DNA of 47,718 bases from Streptomyces viridiviolaceus (GTDB taxonomy: Bacteria; Actinomycetota; Actinomycetes; Streptomycetales; Streptomycetaceae): the NCBI RefSeq assembly GCF_014650995.1, contig NZ_BMWA01000006.1:77076-124793 (forward strand). The letters run 5' to 3'. The notes under the pieces were generated by a model. It saw only the letters and a program-made list of their open reading frames with translations, was not told the DNA's origin and ran no database searches. Position 1 is the stretch's first letter, and every line of letters begins with the position of its first letter. The position numbers and the translations under genes are program-made. This document shows positions 17,129-25,030 of this stretch, piece by piece.

Positions 17129-18586
17129 ATGAACAAGACGATCAGGCGTGCCTCGGTCTTCACGCTGCTCCTGGTGTTCGCTCTGCTCGTCAGGGCGACC
17201 TGGGTGCAGTTCTACGACGGCCAGGCACTCGCGGACGACAAGGACAACCGGCGCAACGCGATCGAGACGTACGCGGAGCCGCTCGGGAACATCATCGTGG
17301 CCGGGAAGTCGATCACCGGCTCGGCGCGGACGGAGGACGGTGACCTCGCGTACAAACGCACCTACGACGACGGCAGGCTCTACGCGGCGGTGACGGGCTA
17401 CGCCTCGCAGGCCTATGCGCCCACACAGCTGGAGGGCATCTACGAGGACCTGCTCAACGGCACCGACCCGCAGCTGAAGACCGTCATGGACACGGTCACC
17501 AACCAGCGTGCCGACCCGGGCAACGTGGTCACGACCATCGACCCGGAGGTGCAGAAGGCCGGGTACGAGGCGCTGGGCGGGAAGAAGGGCGCCGCCGTCG
17601 CGATCGACCCGGCGACGGGCCGGATCCTCGCGGTGGTGTCGACCCCGTCGTACGACCCGGCGTCGCTGACCGACGCCAACACCGCGGGTGAGGCGTGGCA
17701 GAGCCTGACGAAGGACGAGGACAAGCCGCTCACCAACCGTGCGCTGCGCCAGCCGCTGCCGCCGGGCTCCACGTTCAAGCTGGTGGTGGCGGCGGCCGCC
17801 CTGGAGGACGGGCTGTACGGATCGGTGGACGAGCGGACCGACAGCCCGGACCCGTACCGGCTGCCGGACACCACGACGAACCTGACGAACGAGAACCCGA
17901 ACGCGCCCTGCGAGAACGCCACGATCCGGACCGCGCTGCAGTACTCGTGCAACAACGTCTTCGCGAAGATGGCCGTCGACCTGGGCCAGGACAAGGTGCG
18001 GGCGATGGCCGAGAAGTTCGGCTTCAACGACGAGACCCAGGACGTGCCGGTGCGGGCCTACACGAGCGTGTACCCGAAGGACATGAACCGGCCGTCGACC
18101 GCCCTGACGGGCATCGGCCAGTTCGACGTCACGGCGACTCCGCTGCAGATGGCCATGGTGTCGGCGGCCATTGCCAACGGCGGCGAGCTGGTCTCGCCGC
18201 ACATGGTGTCGCAGACCACCGACAGCGGCGGTGACGTGCTGAAGGACTACGACGACGACGCGGAGACGCAGCGGGTCGTCGGCTCCGACACCGCCGAGCA
18301 GCTCCATTCGGCCATGCGGACCGTGGTCGAGGAGGGCACGGGGTCGAACGCGCAGATCGCGGGCGCGACCGTGGGCGGCAAGACGGGCACGGCCCAGCAC
18401 GGCGAGAACAACAGCAAGACCCCGTACGCCTGGTTCACCTCGTACGCCAAGTCCGACTCCTCGGACCGGCAGGTCGCGGTGGCGGTCATGGTCGAGCAGT
18501 CCGACGCGGCCCGCTCGGAGGTCAGCGGCAACGGCCTGGCGGCGCCGGTGGCCAAGGCGATGATGGAGGCGGCGCTCAAGGGCTAG
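17129..18586 (+). CDS. Class B penicillin-binding protein (PbpA-like transpeptidase)
   Basis: A 485-aa cell-wall transpeptidase anchored by one N-terminal membrane helix (ASVFTLLLVFALLVRATW). The serine-enzyme motifs are visible: SxxK in PPGSTFKLV, SxN in QYSCNNVFAK and KTG in GGKTGTAQHG. The dimerisation/pedestal region lies between residues 40 and 180, and PASTA domains are absent. This matches the short PbpA/FtsI-like proteins of actinobacteria. Unlike the usual pbpA it is not next to rodA/ftsW or pknB here, so it is probably an additional sporulation- or stress-related PBP. ATG 17129 was chosen just before the membrane helix. Confidence 0.92.
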   Translation: MNKTIRRASVFTLLLVFALLVRATWVQFYDGQALADDKDNRRNAIETYAEPLGNIIVAGKSITGSARTEDGDLAYKRTYDDGRLYAAVTGYASQAYAPTQLEGIYEDLLNGTDPQLKTVMDTVTNQRADPGNVVTTIDPEVQKAGYEALGGKKGAAVAIDPATGRILAVVSTPSYDPASLTDANTAGEAWQSLTKDEDKPLTNRALRQPLPPGSTFKLVVAAAALEDGLYGSVDERTDSPDPYRLPDTTTNLTNENPNAPCENATIRTALQYSCNNVFAKMAVDLGQDKVRAMAEKFGFNDETQDVPVRAYTSVYPKDMNRPSTALTGIGQFDVTATPLQMAMVSAAIANGGELVSPHMVSQTTDSGGDVLKDYDDDAETQRVVGSDTAEQLHSAMRTVVEEGTGSNAQIAGATVGGKTGTAQHGENNSKTPYAWFTSYAKSDSSDRQVAVAVMVEQSDAARSEVSGNGLAAPVAKAMMEAALKG

Positions 18587-18615
18587 ACGCCTCCGGCGAG
18601 TTCGGCCGGCATGTC

Positions 18616-19393
18616 TCACAGGACGGCGTCGAGCCAGGCGAGGACGTCGTCCTGCACGCGGTCCGTGAAGGTGTGCCCGACGCCCGGCAGGGTCTCGGTG
18701 CGGAGCCGGCCGTCGGCTCCGCGGGGCTCAGCGTGGGCCCGACGTGCGTGACGAGCAGGCGCCGCGCTCCGGCCGCGCGGGCGGTGTTCCCCGCGTCCTC
18801 GGGCGTCAGGTGCACCTGTTCGCCTTGGCGATGCTCGTCGATGTCGGCCTCGCACAGGAAGAGGTCCGCGTCGCGGGCGAGGCCGGTGAGCGCGGCGCAC
18901 GGTCCGCTGTCCCCCGAGTAGGCCAGGACCCGGCCCCCGCACTCGGTACGCAGCCCGTACGCCTCGGTGTCATGCCGGACGGCGCGGGAGGTGAGGAGCA
19001 GGCCGCCGTGGCGGGCCGTGTGTCCGTCGTACAGCGTCCGGAACGAGAAGACCCCGGTCAGGAACCCGGTGTCGGGACGTCCGAAGAAGCCCGCGAGGCG
19101 CCGGGCGCAGTCCGCTGACGCGTAGACCGGAACGGGCGCCTCGGGTGTGAGCCCTCCGTACGCGAAGGCGTACAGGGCAGGGAGCAGGTCGGCGCTGTGG
19201 TCGGCGTGCAGGTGGTATCCAGCTCGCGCTAAGCCGCGCCGGTTCGGTGTGCCGCTGCAACTCCGCGAAGGTCCCCGGACCGGCGTCCACCCACACCTCG
19301 GCGCCGCCGCCGCGCACCAGGTGACCGGAGCAGGGCCGGCCCGGCCCCGGGGTGCGGGGAGGCGGTGCCCAGGACCGTGAGGCTGAGCGTCAT
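18616..19393 (-). pseudogene. Broken metallo-beta-lactamase-fold hydrolase gene with alpha/beta-hydrolase-like tail
   Basis: The frame opens with MTLSLTVLGTASPHPG, then an extra base in the G/C run near 19340 moves the coding to another frame (PCSGHLVRGGGAEVWVDAGPG). Near 19215 about two bases are missing just before the metal motif, so HLHADHSADLLPAL continues in a third frame. That frame runs through GYGRPDTG-like and LAYSGDSGPCAAL segments to QVHLTPEDAGNTARAAGARR and VTHVGPTLSP. After about 18700 the coherent coding shifts again to RTETLPGVGHTFTDRVQDDVLAWLDAVL, which looks like the C-terminus of an alpha/beta hydrolase rather than an MBL protein. The gene cannot make an active enzyme unless these are sequencing errors. 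Confidence 0.75.
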
Positions 19394-19433
19394 GCGCGGA
19401 GCGTACCGGCGTCCGCGCACACGCCTTCCGGTT

Positions 19434-20036
19434 TCAGGCGAGCCGCGTCCAGCCCGGGTCGCGTCCGCTCAGTCCCACCGCGCGGTCCAGCAGCGGGGCG
19501 TCGGCCGGGACGGGGACGACGGGGCCGAAGAGGCCGCCACCGCTCCGGTCGGGCTCCTCGGCCGCGGCGGCGAGGAGGTCGTAGGACACGCGGAGCGCGG
19601 CCGGGTCGGGCGTGTACTCCTGGCCGGTCGCCCGGGCCAGGTCCCAGCCGTGGATCACCAGTTCGTCGGCCGCGACGGCACCGGCGACCGCGCCGGGCAG
19701 GTCGACGCCGCCGGCCCGGGTCGCGCCGGTCCAGGCCGCCGGGTCGCGCCAGGCGTCGGCGAGTTCGCCGAGCACCTCGGGCAGGTCCTCGCGCCAGCCG
19801 GGCCCGATGTCCGGCACGACGGTGTCGGGACTGGTGTCGGTCGTGACGCCCAGGTCCTTGCGCCCGGCGTCCCGGAAAGCGGCGGCCAGGCCGGTCAGAT
19901 GTCCGAGGAGGTTGCGGACGGCCATGTCCGGGCACGGCGTGGGGTCCATGAGCTGCCCGTCGCTCACGCCCCGTGCGAGGCGCGCCACGATCCGGGTCTG
20001 CGGCCCGAGGTCGAGGGTGGTGGTGTCGGCTGTCAT
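19434..20036 (-). CDS. TIGR03086-type / mycothiol-dependent maleylpyruvate isomerase-like protein
   Basis: A 200-aa DinB-like four-helix protein of the actinobacterial metal-binding group. Motifs are DPTPCPDMAVRNLLGHLTGLAAAF (conserved CPDW-like start with the first metal His in GHLTG) and AADELVIHGWDLARATGQ (the HxWDLA signature with the second His). The C-terminus has FGPVVPVPADAPLLDRAVGLSGRDPGW. These define the TIGR03086 family, thought to use zinc and sometimes mycothiol. The exact reaction is unknown. ATG 20036 is preceded by GAGGAG at good spacing, better than the ATG 18 codons upstream. Confidence 0.88.
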   Translation of the reverse strand: MTADTTTLDLGPQTRIVARLARGVSDGQLMDPTPCPDMAVRNLLGHLTGLAAAFRDAGRKDLGVTTDTSPDTVVPDIGPGWREDLPEVLGELADAWRDPAAWTGATRAGGVDLPGAVAGAVAADELVIHGWDLARATGQEYTPDPAALRVSYDLLAAAAEEPDRSGGGLFGPVVPVPADAPLLDRAVGLSGRDPGWTRLA

Positions 20037-20172
20037 CGGTTGCTCCTCGCGGATGCGGTGCTCCATCGGGAGGTAGACCGACTCCGGCACCGGAACTCAT
20101 CGGCCGCCGGTCCCCCGGCCGGGGCACTTTCCCGATGCCGGCCCCGCCTCCTTAGTCCCACGATGGCCAGGC

Positions 20173-21411
20173 ATGACGACGACGAAGAGGACCTGGACCG
20201 CGGCACGGGTCCTGCGCGACCGCACCGCGGGCCTGTATCTCGCCGGGGTGGTGGTCTCCGGCTTCGGCACCTCGGCGCTGTGGCTGGCGTCCGGCGTGTG
20301 GGTGAAGGACGTCACCGGCTCCGACGGGCTGGCCGCGCTGTGCATGTTCGCCATGTGGGCGCCGACCCTGGCGGGCCCGGCGCTGGGCACGCTCGCCGAC
20401 CGCACCCGCCGCAAACCCCTTCTGATCGCCACGAACCTGGTGCTCGCCGCCCTGCTGCTCGGTCTCTTCGCCGCCGGTTCCCGGGGCGGCCCGTGGCTGC
20501 TGTTCGCGGTGCTCTTCGTGTACGGCGCCGCGGGCGTCGTCCACGACGCGGCCGAGTCGGCGCTCATCGCCTCCGCCGTCGGCAAGCGCCTGCTCGGCGA
20601 CTTCAACGGGCTGCGCATGACCGCCACCGAGGGCATGAAACTGGTCGCACCGTTGGCCGGGGCGGGACTGTACGCGGCGTACGGAGGCCCGAGCGTGGCG
20701 CTGCTCGACGCGCTGACGTTCGTGCTGGCCGCGGGACTGTACGCCGGGCTGCGGGTGCGCGAGGCACGACCGGAACGGCCCGCGGCGGACTGGCGGCGCC
20801 GGACGGCCGAGGGCGCCCGCCACCTGTGGTCGCACCCCCGGCTGCGCCCGCTCGTCCTCGCGGGCGGGCTCACGATGCTCTGCGCGGGCGTCAACGGCGC
20901 CACGGCCTACGCCGTCGTCGACGCCCTCGGGCGCTCCCCCGCGTACGCCGGTGTGCTGTACGCCGTCCAGGGAGCCGGCTCGGTGGCGGTCGGGCTGCTG
21001 GCCGGACCCGCCCTGCGGCGGCTGGGCGGGCGCCGGTTCGCGGTGTGCGGCATCGCGCTCCTGGCGGTGGCGGTGGCGGTGCGGGCCGTTGCGCACGACT
21101 CCGTGGCCCTGGTGACCAGCGCGGCGATCGGCGCGGGGCTGCCCGCGGTGCTGATCGCCTCGCTGACCGCCGTGCAGCACGAGACGCCGGACGCACTGCT
21201 GGGCCGGGTCACCGCCACGGCCAACTCCCTGGTGTTCACGCCGAACGTGATCGGGCTGGCCGCGGGCGCGGCCCTGGTCGAACTGGCCGACCTCCGGCTG
21301 CTGCTGATCACCCTCGGCCTCGCCCTGTCGGCGACCGCGGCGTCACTCGCTCACCGCCCGGCGCCCGAGCACACCGGCGCGGGCTCGCCGTCCGACCCCG
21401 GCCGGACGTGA
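20173..21411 (+). CDS. MFS transporter (12 TM, drug-exporter-like)
   Basis: A 412-aa major facilitator permease. Twelve membrane segments can be traced, starting with AGLYLAGVVVSGFGTSALWL. The loop 2-3 signature is LGTLADRTRRKPLLIATNLVLAALLLG and the equivalent second-half loop is GPALRRLGGRRFAVCGIALL. The best fit is the MFS_3/enterobactin-exporter-like group that also includes macrolide exporters. Its 3' end (coding ...SDPGRT) lies inside a duplicated segment (21390-21696) that repeats part of the gene's end. ATG 20173 directly follows GCCAGGC. The substrate is unknown. Confidence 0.9.
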   Translation: MTTTKRTWTAARVLRDRTAGLYLAGVVVSGFGTSALWLASGVWVKDVTGSDGLAALCMFAMWAPTLAGPALGTLADRTRRKPLLIATNLVLAALLLGLFAAGSRGGPWLLFAVLFVYGAAGVVHDAAESALIASAVGKRLLGDFNGLRMTATEGMKLVAPLAGAGLYAAYGGPSVALLDALTFVLAAGLYAGLRVREARPERPAADWRRRTAEGARHLWSHPRLRPLVLAGGLTMLCAGVNGATAYAVVDALGRSPAYAGVLYAVQGAGSVAVGLLAGPALRRLGGRRFAVCGIALLAVAVAVRAVAHDSVALVTSAAIGAGLPAVLIASLTAVQHETPDALLGRVTATANSLVFTPNVIGLAAGAALVELADLRLLLITLGLALSATAASLAHRPAPEHTGAGSPSDPGRT

Positions 21412-21696
21412 GACGTCCGCGACTCGCCCGGCGCGAGCGTCCGCACACCACCCCCACACCAGGCACCCTGACCCCGGCACCCCGACACCACCGACTCACC
21501 GCCCCACGAGCACCGACCGCACCACCTCCAGGTCACCGTCCGACCCCGGCCGGACGTGAGACGTCCGCGACTCACCCGGCGCGAGCGTCCGCACACCACC
21601 CCCACCACGAACACACCCGGCACCCCCGCACCGGAAACCCCCGACACCACCGACTCACCGCCCCACGAGCACCGACCGCACCGCCTCCAGGTCGCT
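21390..21696. repeat. Tandem duplication across the ends of convergent genes
   Basis: The block starting gtccgaccccgg at 21390 recurs at 21538. Copies run 21390-21537 (148 bp) and 21538-21696 (159 bp), diverging only in a C/A-rich middle (cacaccaggcacc versus accacgaacacacc). Copy 1 includes the last codons of the MFS gene; copy 2 includes the last codons of the 387-aa minus-strand gene. Each copy also holds a decayed echo of the other gene's end. Clear recent duplication; no further gene is seen. Confidence 0.85.
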
Positions 21697-22818
21697 GTCC
21701 GACGCCAGCCCGGCGTGGTAAAGCCGCAGCTCCGTGGCGCCCCGCTCGCGGGCGCGGGCGGCGTCCGAGGCGAGGGTGCCGGGGCTGCCGCCCATGCCGG
21801 ACACCACGGTGAGGTTGGCGGCGAGGACGGCCCCGGCGCGGTCCTGCTGCGCGAACGCCGTCAGCGGGTCCGCGCCGCCCGTGCAGGGGACGACCACGCC
21901 GTCCGCGACGGACAGGATGTGCGCGGGGTCGACGCCCGCGTTGGCACCGCAGTGGTACGACACCGGGTCGGCGTGCACCAGCACCTGGAAGCCGTCGGGC
22001 GCGGCGGCCCGGACGGCCCCGACCGCCGCCTCCTGCAGCGAGCGGGCGGTGGCGTCGCGCCAGGCGCGCGTGGCGTTCGCCGTCGTCTCGCCGAGCAGCT
22101 TCTCCACCCCCGCCCAGCCCCCGTCGGACGGCGCCCCCCGCCACACCGGCTCCAGCGCGGCCCGTACGGCGGCGGCGAGCGAGTCGGCGTCCAGGCCCTG
22201 CCGGCCGTAGCCCTCCCGGCAGTCGGGGCAGAAGCAGAGGGACATCAGGTACTGCCCGGCGTCCCCGAGGCCGACTCCGCCGGTCTTGTCGTGGGCGTGC
22301 AGATGCGCGAGCCCGTACCAGCCGAGGGACTCCAGTTCGGTGCCGTGCGCCCCGGGGCGCACCGCCGCCTCGGCGGCGAGGTCGGTGAGGTAGGCGCGCG
22401 TGCCGGGCTGCGCGATGCACGGCGCCCACGGGTAGCGGTCGCCGTAGGCGTTGACGACGGAGGTGTGCGGCTGCTCCGCTCCCAGGCGGGAGTTGTGGGC
22501 GAGCACCACCCAGGTGTGCACCTCCAGACCCGCGTCCGCGAGCGCCTCGGCCGCTTCCCCGAAGGCGTCGCCGGGGGCCCAGTCGCCGGCCTCGTACGGG
22601 CGGATCGCGCGCCCCTCCCAGCGGCCGTCCGGCGGATACAACACCGCCGCGTGCTCGGCGGTGACGACGCGGTGGCGGGGGTGGCGCGGGGTGAGGGCGC
22701 GGGTGGAGTGGTAGGCGGCGGCGAGCGTCACCTGCTCCACCCCGGTTCCGGCGACGAACTCCGCCGCTCCCGGGTCCCCGTTGACGTCCCAGGGATAGAC
22801 GAACGCCGACGTCTTCAC
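21655..22818 (-). CDS. Unknown 387-aa protein in a uronate-catabolism operon
   Basis: I do not recognise a characterised family. The sequence looks like a TIM-barrel: alternating hydrophobic strands and helices (KTSAFVYPWDVNGD, VEQVTLAAAYHST, LEVHTWVVLAHNS, FQVLVHADPVSYHCG, VLAANLTVVSG). A conserved-looking cysteine cluster SLCFCPDCREGY lies in the middle, and acidic/histidine residues ring the putative barrel mouth. No signal peptide is present, so it is cytoplasmic. Its start ATG overlaps the stop of kdgD by 4 bases (ATGA), so it is translationally coupled to that gene and likely acts on a uronic-acid-derived or glycoside intermediate (inference). The duplicated repeat touches its 3' end. 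Confidence 0.8.
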   Translation of the reverse strand: MKTSAFVYPWDVNGDPGAAEFVAGTGVEQVTLAAAYHSTRALTPRHPRHRVVTAEHAAVLYPPDGRWEGRAIRPYEAGDWAPGDAFGEAAEALADAGLEVHTWVVLAHNSRLGAEQPHTSVVNAYGDRYPWAPCIAQPGTRAYLTDLAAEAAVRPGAHGTELESLGWYGLAHLHAHDKTGGVGLGDAGQYLMSLCFCPDCREGYGRQGLDADSLAAAVRAALEPVWRGAPSDGGWAGVEKLLGETTANATRAWRDATARSLQEAAVGAVRAAAPDGFQVLVHADPVSYHCGANAGVDPAHILSVADGVVVPCTGGADPLTAFAQQDRAGAVLAANLTVVSGMGGSPGTLASDAARARERGATELRLYHAGLASDSDLEAVRSVLVGR

Positions 22819-23759
22819 TTGCCCTCCTCGTCGAGCAGCGCGTAGCCCCGCTCGGTCACCTGAGCGAGTTGCTTGACGTGATCCTCGGTCGGTTCGTGCA
22901 GCGGGGGCCGTACCTCCCCCACGTCCAGCCCGCGCAGCCGTACGCCGGCCTTGACCAGGGCGACGGCGTAACCGCGGCCCTGGGCGCGCAGTTCGACGAA
23001 CGGCCGGTAGAAGCCGTCCAGCAGGCGGTGCGCGGTGGCCTCGTCGCCCGTGCGCAGCGCGCGGTGGAAGGCGAGGGCGATCTCCGGGGCGAAGCAGAAG
23101 ACGGCGGACGAGTAGAGGGTGATGCCGAGGGCCCGGTAGGCGAGCTGGGTCTGCTCGGCGGTGGGCAGCCCGTTGAAGTAGAGGAAGTCGCCCGGGGCGT
23201 CGGTGCGTACCGCGCTGACGACGCGCTGCATGAGGTCGAGGTCGCCGAGGCCGTCCTTGAGGCCGACGATGCCGTCCGTGCGGGCCAGTTCGACCACGCT
23301 CCGGGGGGTGAACACGGCGTTGTCGCGCTGGTAGACGATCACGGGCAGGGAGGTCGCCGCGGCCACCTCACGGTAGTGCCGCAACAGCCCCTCCTGGCCG
23401 GCGAGCACGAGATAGGGCGGCATGGCGAGCAGCCCGTCGGCCCCGGCCTCCTCGGCGAGGAGGGCGTAGCGCACGGCGAGCGCGGTGCCGTACCCCGCGC
23501 CGGCCACGACGGGCACCCGTCCGGCCGTCTCCTCCACCGCCGCCCGTACGCAGTCGCGGAACTCCTCGGGGGTGAGCGCGTGGAACTCCCCGGTGCCGCA
23601 ACAGGCGAAGACGGCGGCGGCCCCGGCCTCGACCCCCCGGCGGACATGCTCGCGGTAGACGTCGAGGTCGACCTCGCCGGCGGGTCCGTACGCCGTGACG
23701 GGGAAGAACAGCGGCCCGCGGGGAAGGGCGAGTCGAGCGGCGAGAGAGGCTGAGGTCAC
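22815..23759 (-). CDS. kdgD: 5-dehydro-4-deoxyglucarate dehydratase (KdgD)
   Basis: A 314-aa DapA-superfamily enzyme that decarboxylates and dehydrates 5-keto-4-deoxy-glucarate to 2,5-dioxopentanoate. Features are LFFPVTAYGPAGEVDLDVYREH at the start, FACCGTGEFHALTPEEF (the GTGE/F variant of the GTTGE motif), the Tyr region LPVIVYQRDNAVFTP (YQRDNA is typical of KdgD, not DapA) and the Schiff-base lysine in GIVGLKDGLGDLDLM. I chose GTG 23759 with GGGAG 8 bases upstream over the ATG at 23783. It is the first gene of a two-gene operon, divergent from udh. The product is the substrate of the dehydrogenase at 11.2-12.7 kb. Confidence 0.9.
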   Translation of the reverse strand: MTSASLAARLALPRGPLFFPVTAYGPAGEVDLDVYREHVRRGVEAGAAAVFACCGTGEFHALTPEEFRDCVRAAVEETAGRVPVVAGAGYGTALAVRYALLAEEAGADGLLAMPPYLVLAGQEGLLRHYREVAAATSLPVIVYQRDNAVFTPRSVVELARTDGIVGLKDGLGDLDLMQRVVSAVRTDAPGDFLYFNGLPTAEQTQLAYRALGITLYSSAVFCFAPEIALAFHRALRTGDEATAHRLLDGFYRPFVELRAQGRGYAVALVKAGVRLRGLDVGEVRPPLHEPTEDHVKQLAQVTERGYALLDEEGK

Positions 23760-23776
23760 GGGCGCTCCCGATTCCG

Positions 23777-23903
23777 GTTCCATATTCGTGATCTGCGTCC
23801 ATGTTTCTGAACGCAGCCACGCTAAGCCGACCTTGAGGGGCCGTCAAGCAAGCCCTCTTGACGGCCGAGGCCGGGGATCTTTAGCGTGTCCACGAATATG
23901 AAC
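23777..23903. promoter_or_regulatory. Symmetric divergent promoters and operators of the uronate genes
   Basis: Plus-strand promoter: TTGACG (23858-23863), 18-bp spacer, TAGCGT (23882-23887). Minus-strand promoter: TTGACG (read from 23847-23842), 17-bp spacer, TAGCGT (read from 23824-23819). The -35 boxes lie inside a perfect 10-bp inverted repeat ggccgtcaag/cttgacggcc. Just past each -10 lie operator-like 16-mers: 23797-23812 (GTTCAGAAACATGGAC on minus) and 23888-23903 (GTTCATATTCGTGGAC on minus), with a third ATATTCGTG copy at 23782-23790. Confidence 0.7.
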
Positions 23904-23957
23904 ACCGTGCACTCATACGCACGGCTGCCGATTCAAGGAGACCTAGGAGTCCCGAGG

Positions 23958-24767
23958 ATGCCCGCTCCCCGCACCGTCCTGCTCACCGGCGCCGCCGGCG
24001 GTCTCGGCACCCTCATGCGGGACCTGCTCCCCGGTTACGGCTACGCACTGCGCCTGCTCGACCTGCGCCCCGTCGAGGGCGAGCCGGAGGCGATCACCGC
24101 CGATCTGGCCGACAAGGAGGCCGTGCGCGAGGCCGTCCGGGGCGTCGACGCGATCATCCACCTCGCGGGCATCTCCCTGGAAGCCCCCTTCGAGAAGATC
24201 CTGAAGGCGAACATCGAGGGCACCTACCACCTCTACGAGGCCGCCCGCGAGGAAGGCGTCCGGCGCATCGTCTTCGCCTCCTCCAACCACGCCGTCGGCT
24301 ACACCCCGCGCCCGCAGGGCGACGACCCTCTCGTCCCGGTCGACACCCCGCGCCGCCCGGACACCTTCTACGGCCTGTCCAAGTCCTTCGGCGAGGACCT
24401 CGCCCAGTTCTACTGGGACAAGCACGGCATCGAGACCGTCTCCGTCCGCATCGGCTCCTGCTTCCCGGAGCCGACCAGCGTGCGCATGCTCTCGGTGTGG
24501 ATGAGCCCCGCCGACGGCGCCCGCCTCTTCCACGCGGCCCTGACCGCCGAGAACGTCGGCCACACGGTCGTCCACGGCTCCTCCGCGAACACCCGCCTGT
24601 GGTGGGACCTGTCCACCGCGCGGGCGCTCGGTTACGAACCGCAGGACGACTCCGAGCCGTACGCCGAGAAGCTCATCGCCGAACAGGGCGAACTCGACCC
24701 GGACAATCCGGCACACGCCCGCCTGGGCGGCCACTTCGTGACCGACCCGCCGATCTGGCCGTACTGA
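23958..24767 (+). CDS. udh: NAD-dependent uronate dehydrogenase (Udh-like)
   Basis: A 269-aa short-chain extended-family protein that fits uronate dehydrogenase, which oxidises glucuronate or galacturonate to the aldaro-lactone with NAD. The Rossmann glycine motif is LLTGAAGGLGTLM. The catalytic Tyr/Lys are in TFYGLSKSFGEDLA with Ser in VFASSNHAVGY. The Udh-specific stretch VRIGSCFPEPTSVRMLSVWMS and the C-terminal HGSSANTRLWWDLSTARALGY distinguish it from sugar-nucleotide epimerases. ATG 23958 is preceded by AGGAG; longer in-frame starts would begin in the operator. Divergent from kdgD, it supplies the first step of oxidative uronate breakdown. The intermediate aldarate dehydratase is not in this window. 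Confidence 0.85.
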   Translation: MPAPRTVLLTGAAGGLGTLMRDLLPGYGYALRLLDLRPVEGEPEAITADLADKEAVREAVRGVDAIIHLAGISLEAPFEKILKANIEGTYHLYEAAREEGVRRIVFASSNHAVGYTPRPQGDDPLVPVDTPRRPDTFYGLSKSFGEDLAQFYWDKHGIETVSVRIGSCFPEPTSVRMLSVWMSPADGARLFHAALTAENVGHTVVHGSSANTRLWWDLSTARALGYEPQDDSEPYAEKLIAEQGELDPDNPAHARLGGHFVTDPPIWPY

Positions 24768-24788
24768 CCGGAAGTCGCCGCCACGAGG

Positions 24789-24819
24789 GGCGGGCGGGCA
24801 CCGAACGGGCCCGCCCGCC
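24789..24819 (+). terminator. Hairpin terminator after udh
   Basis: Perfect 11-bp arms ggcgggcgggc (24789-24799) and gcccgcccgcc (24809-24819) enclose a 9-base loop, 22 bases after the udh stop. No U-tract follows. Confidence 0.75.
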
Positions 24820-24941
24820 TCCGCATGCGGGCATCCGCGCTGCCCGTTCCCACCTGCCGTCCCGCTCCCCTCCCAGGTCCGCGGCGGGCACCCGGCGCGG
24901 GAAGCGGGCACAAGCGGGCAGCATCGGGCCCGCAACAGACC

Positions 24942-24970
24942 TGGTCAGTGCCGCCCTGCCGCTGTAGAAC
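24942..24970 (+). promoter_or_regulatory. Predicted promoter of the DeoR-ABC transporter locus
   Basis: TGGTCA (24942-24947), 17-bp spacer and TAGAAC (24965-24970) resemble a housekeeping-type promoter about 45-60 bases ahead of the regulator gene. The evidence is motif spacing only. Confidence 0.4.
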
Positions 24971-25030
24971 TTCCCCCACGGGCCGTACCGGGCCCGAACG
25001 GGCAACGAGGCGGTGAGGCAGGTGTTCGGC

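Noticed and set aside
16292..18619. 775-aa minus-strand frame opposite the response regulator and PBP
   Set aside because: Same GC-driven shadow effect; the plus-strand genes have full motif sets.
22815..23759. Second dapA
   Set aside because: The YQRDNA stretch, GTGE variant and neighbour udh indicate 5-dehydro-4-deoxyglucarate dehydratase.
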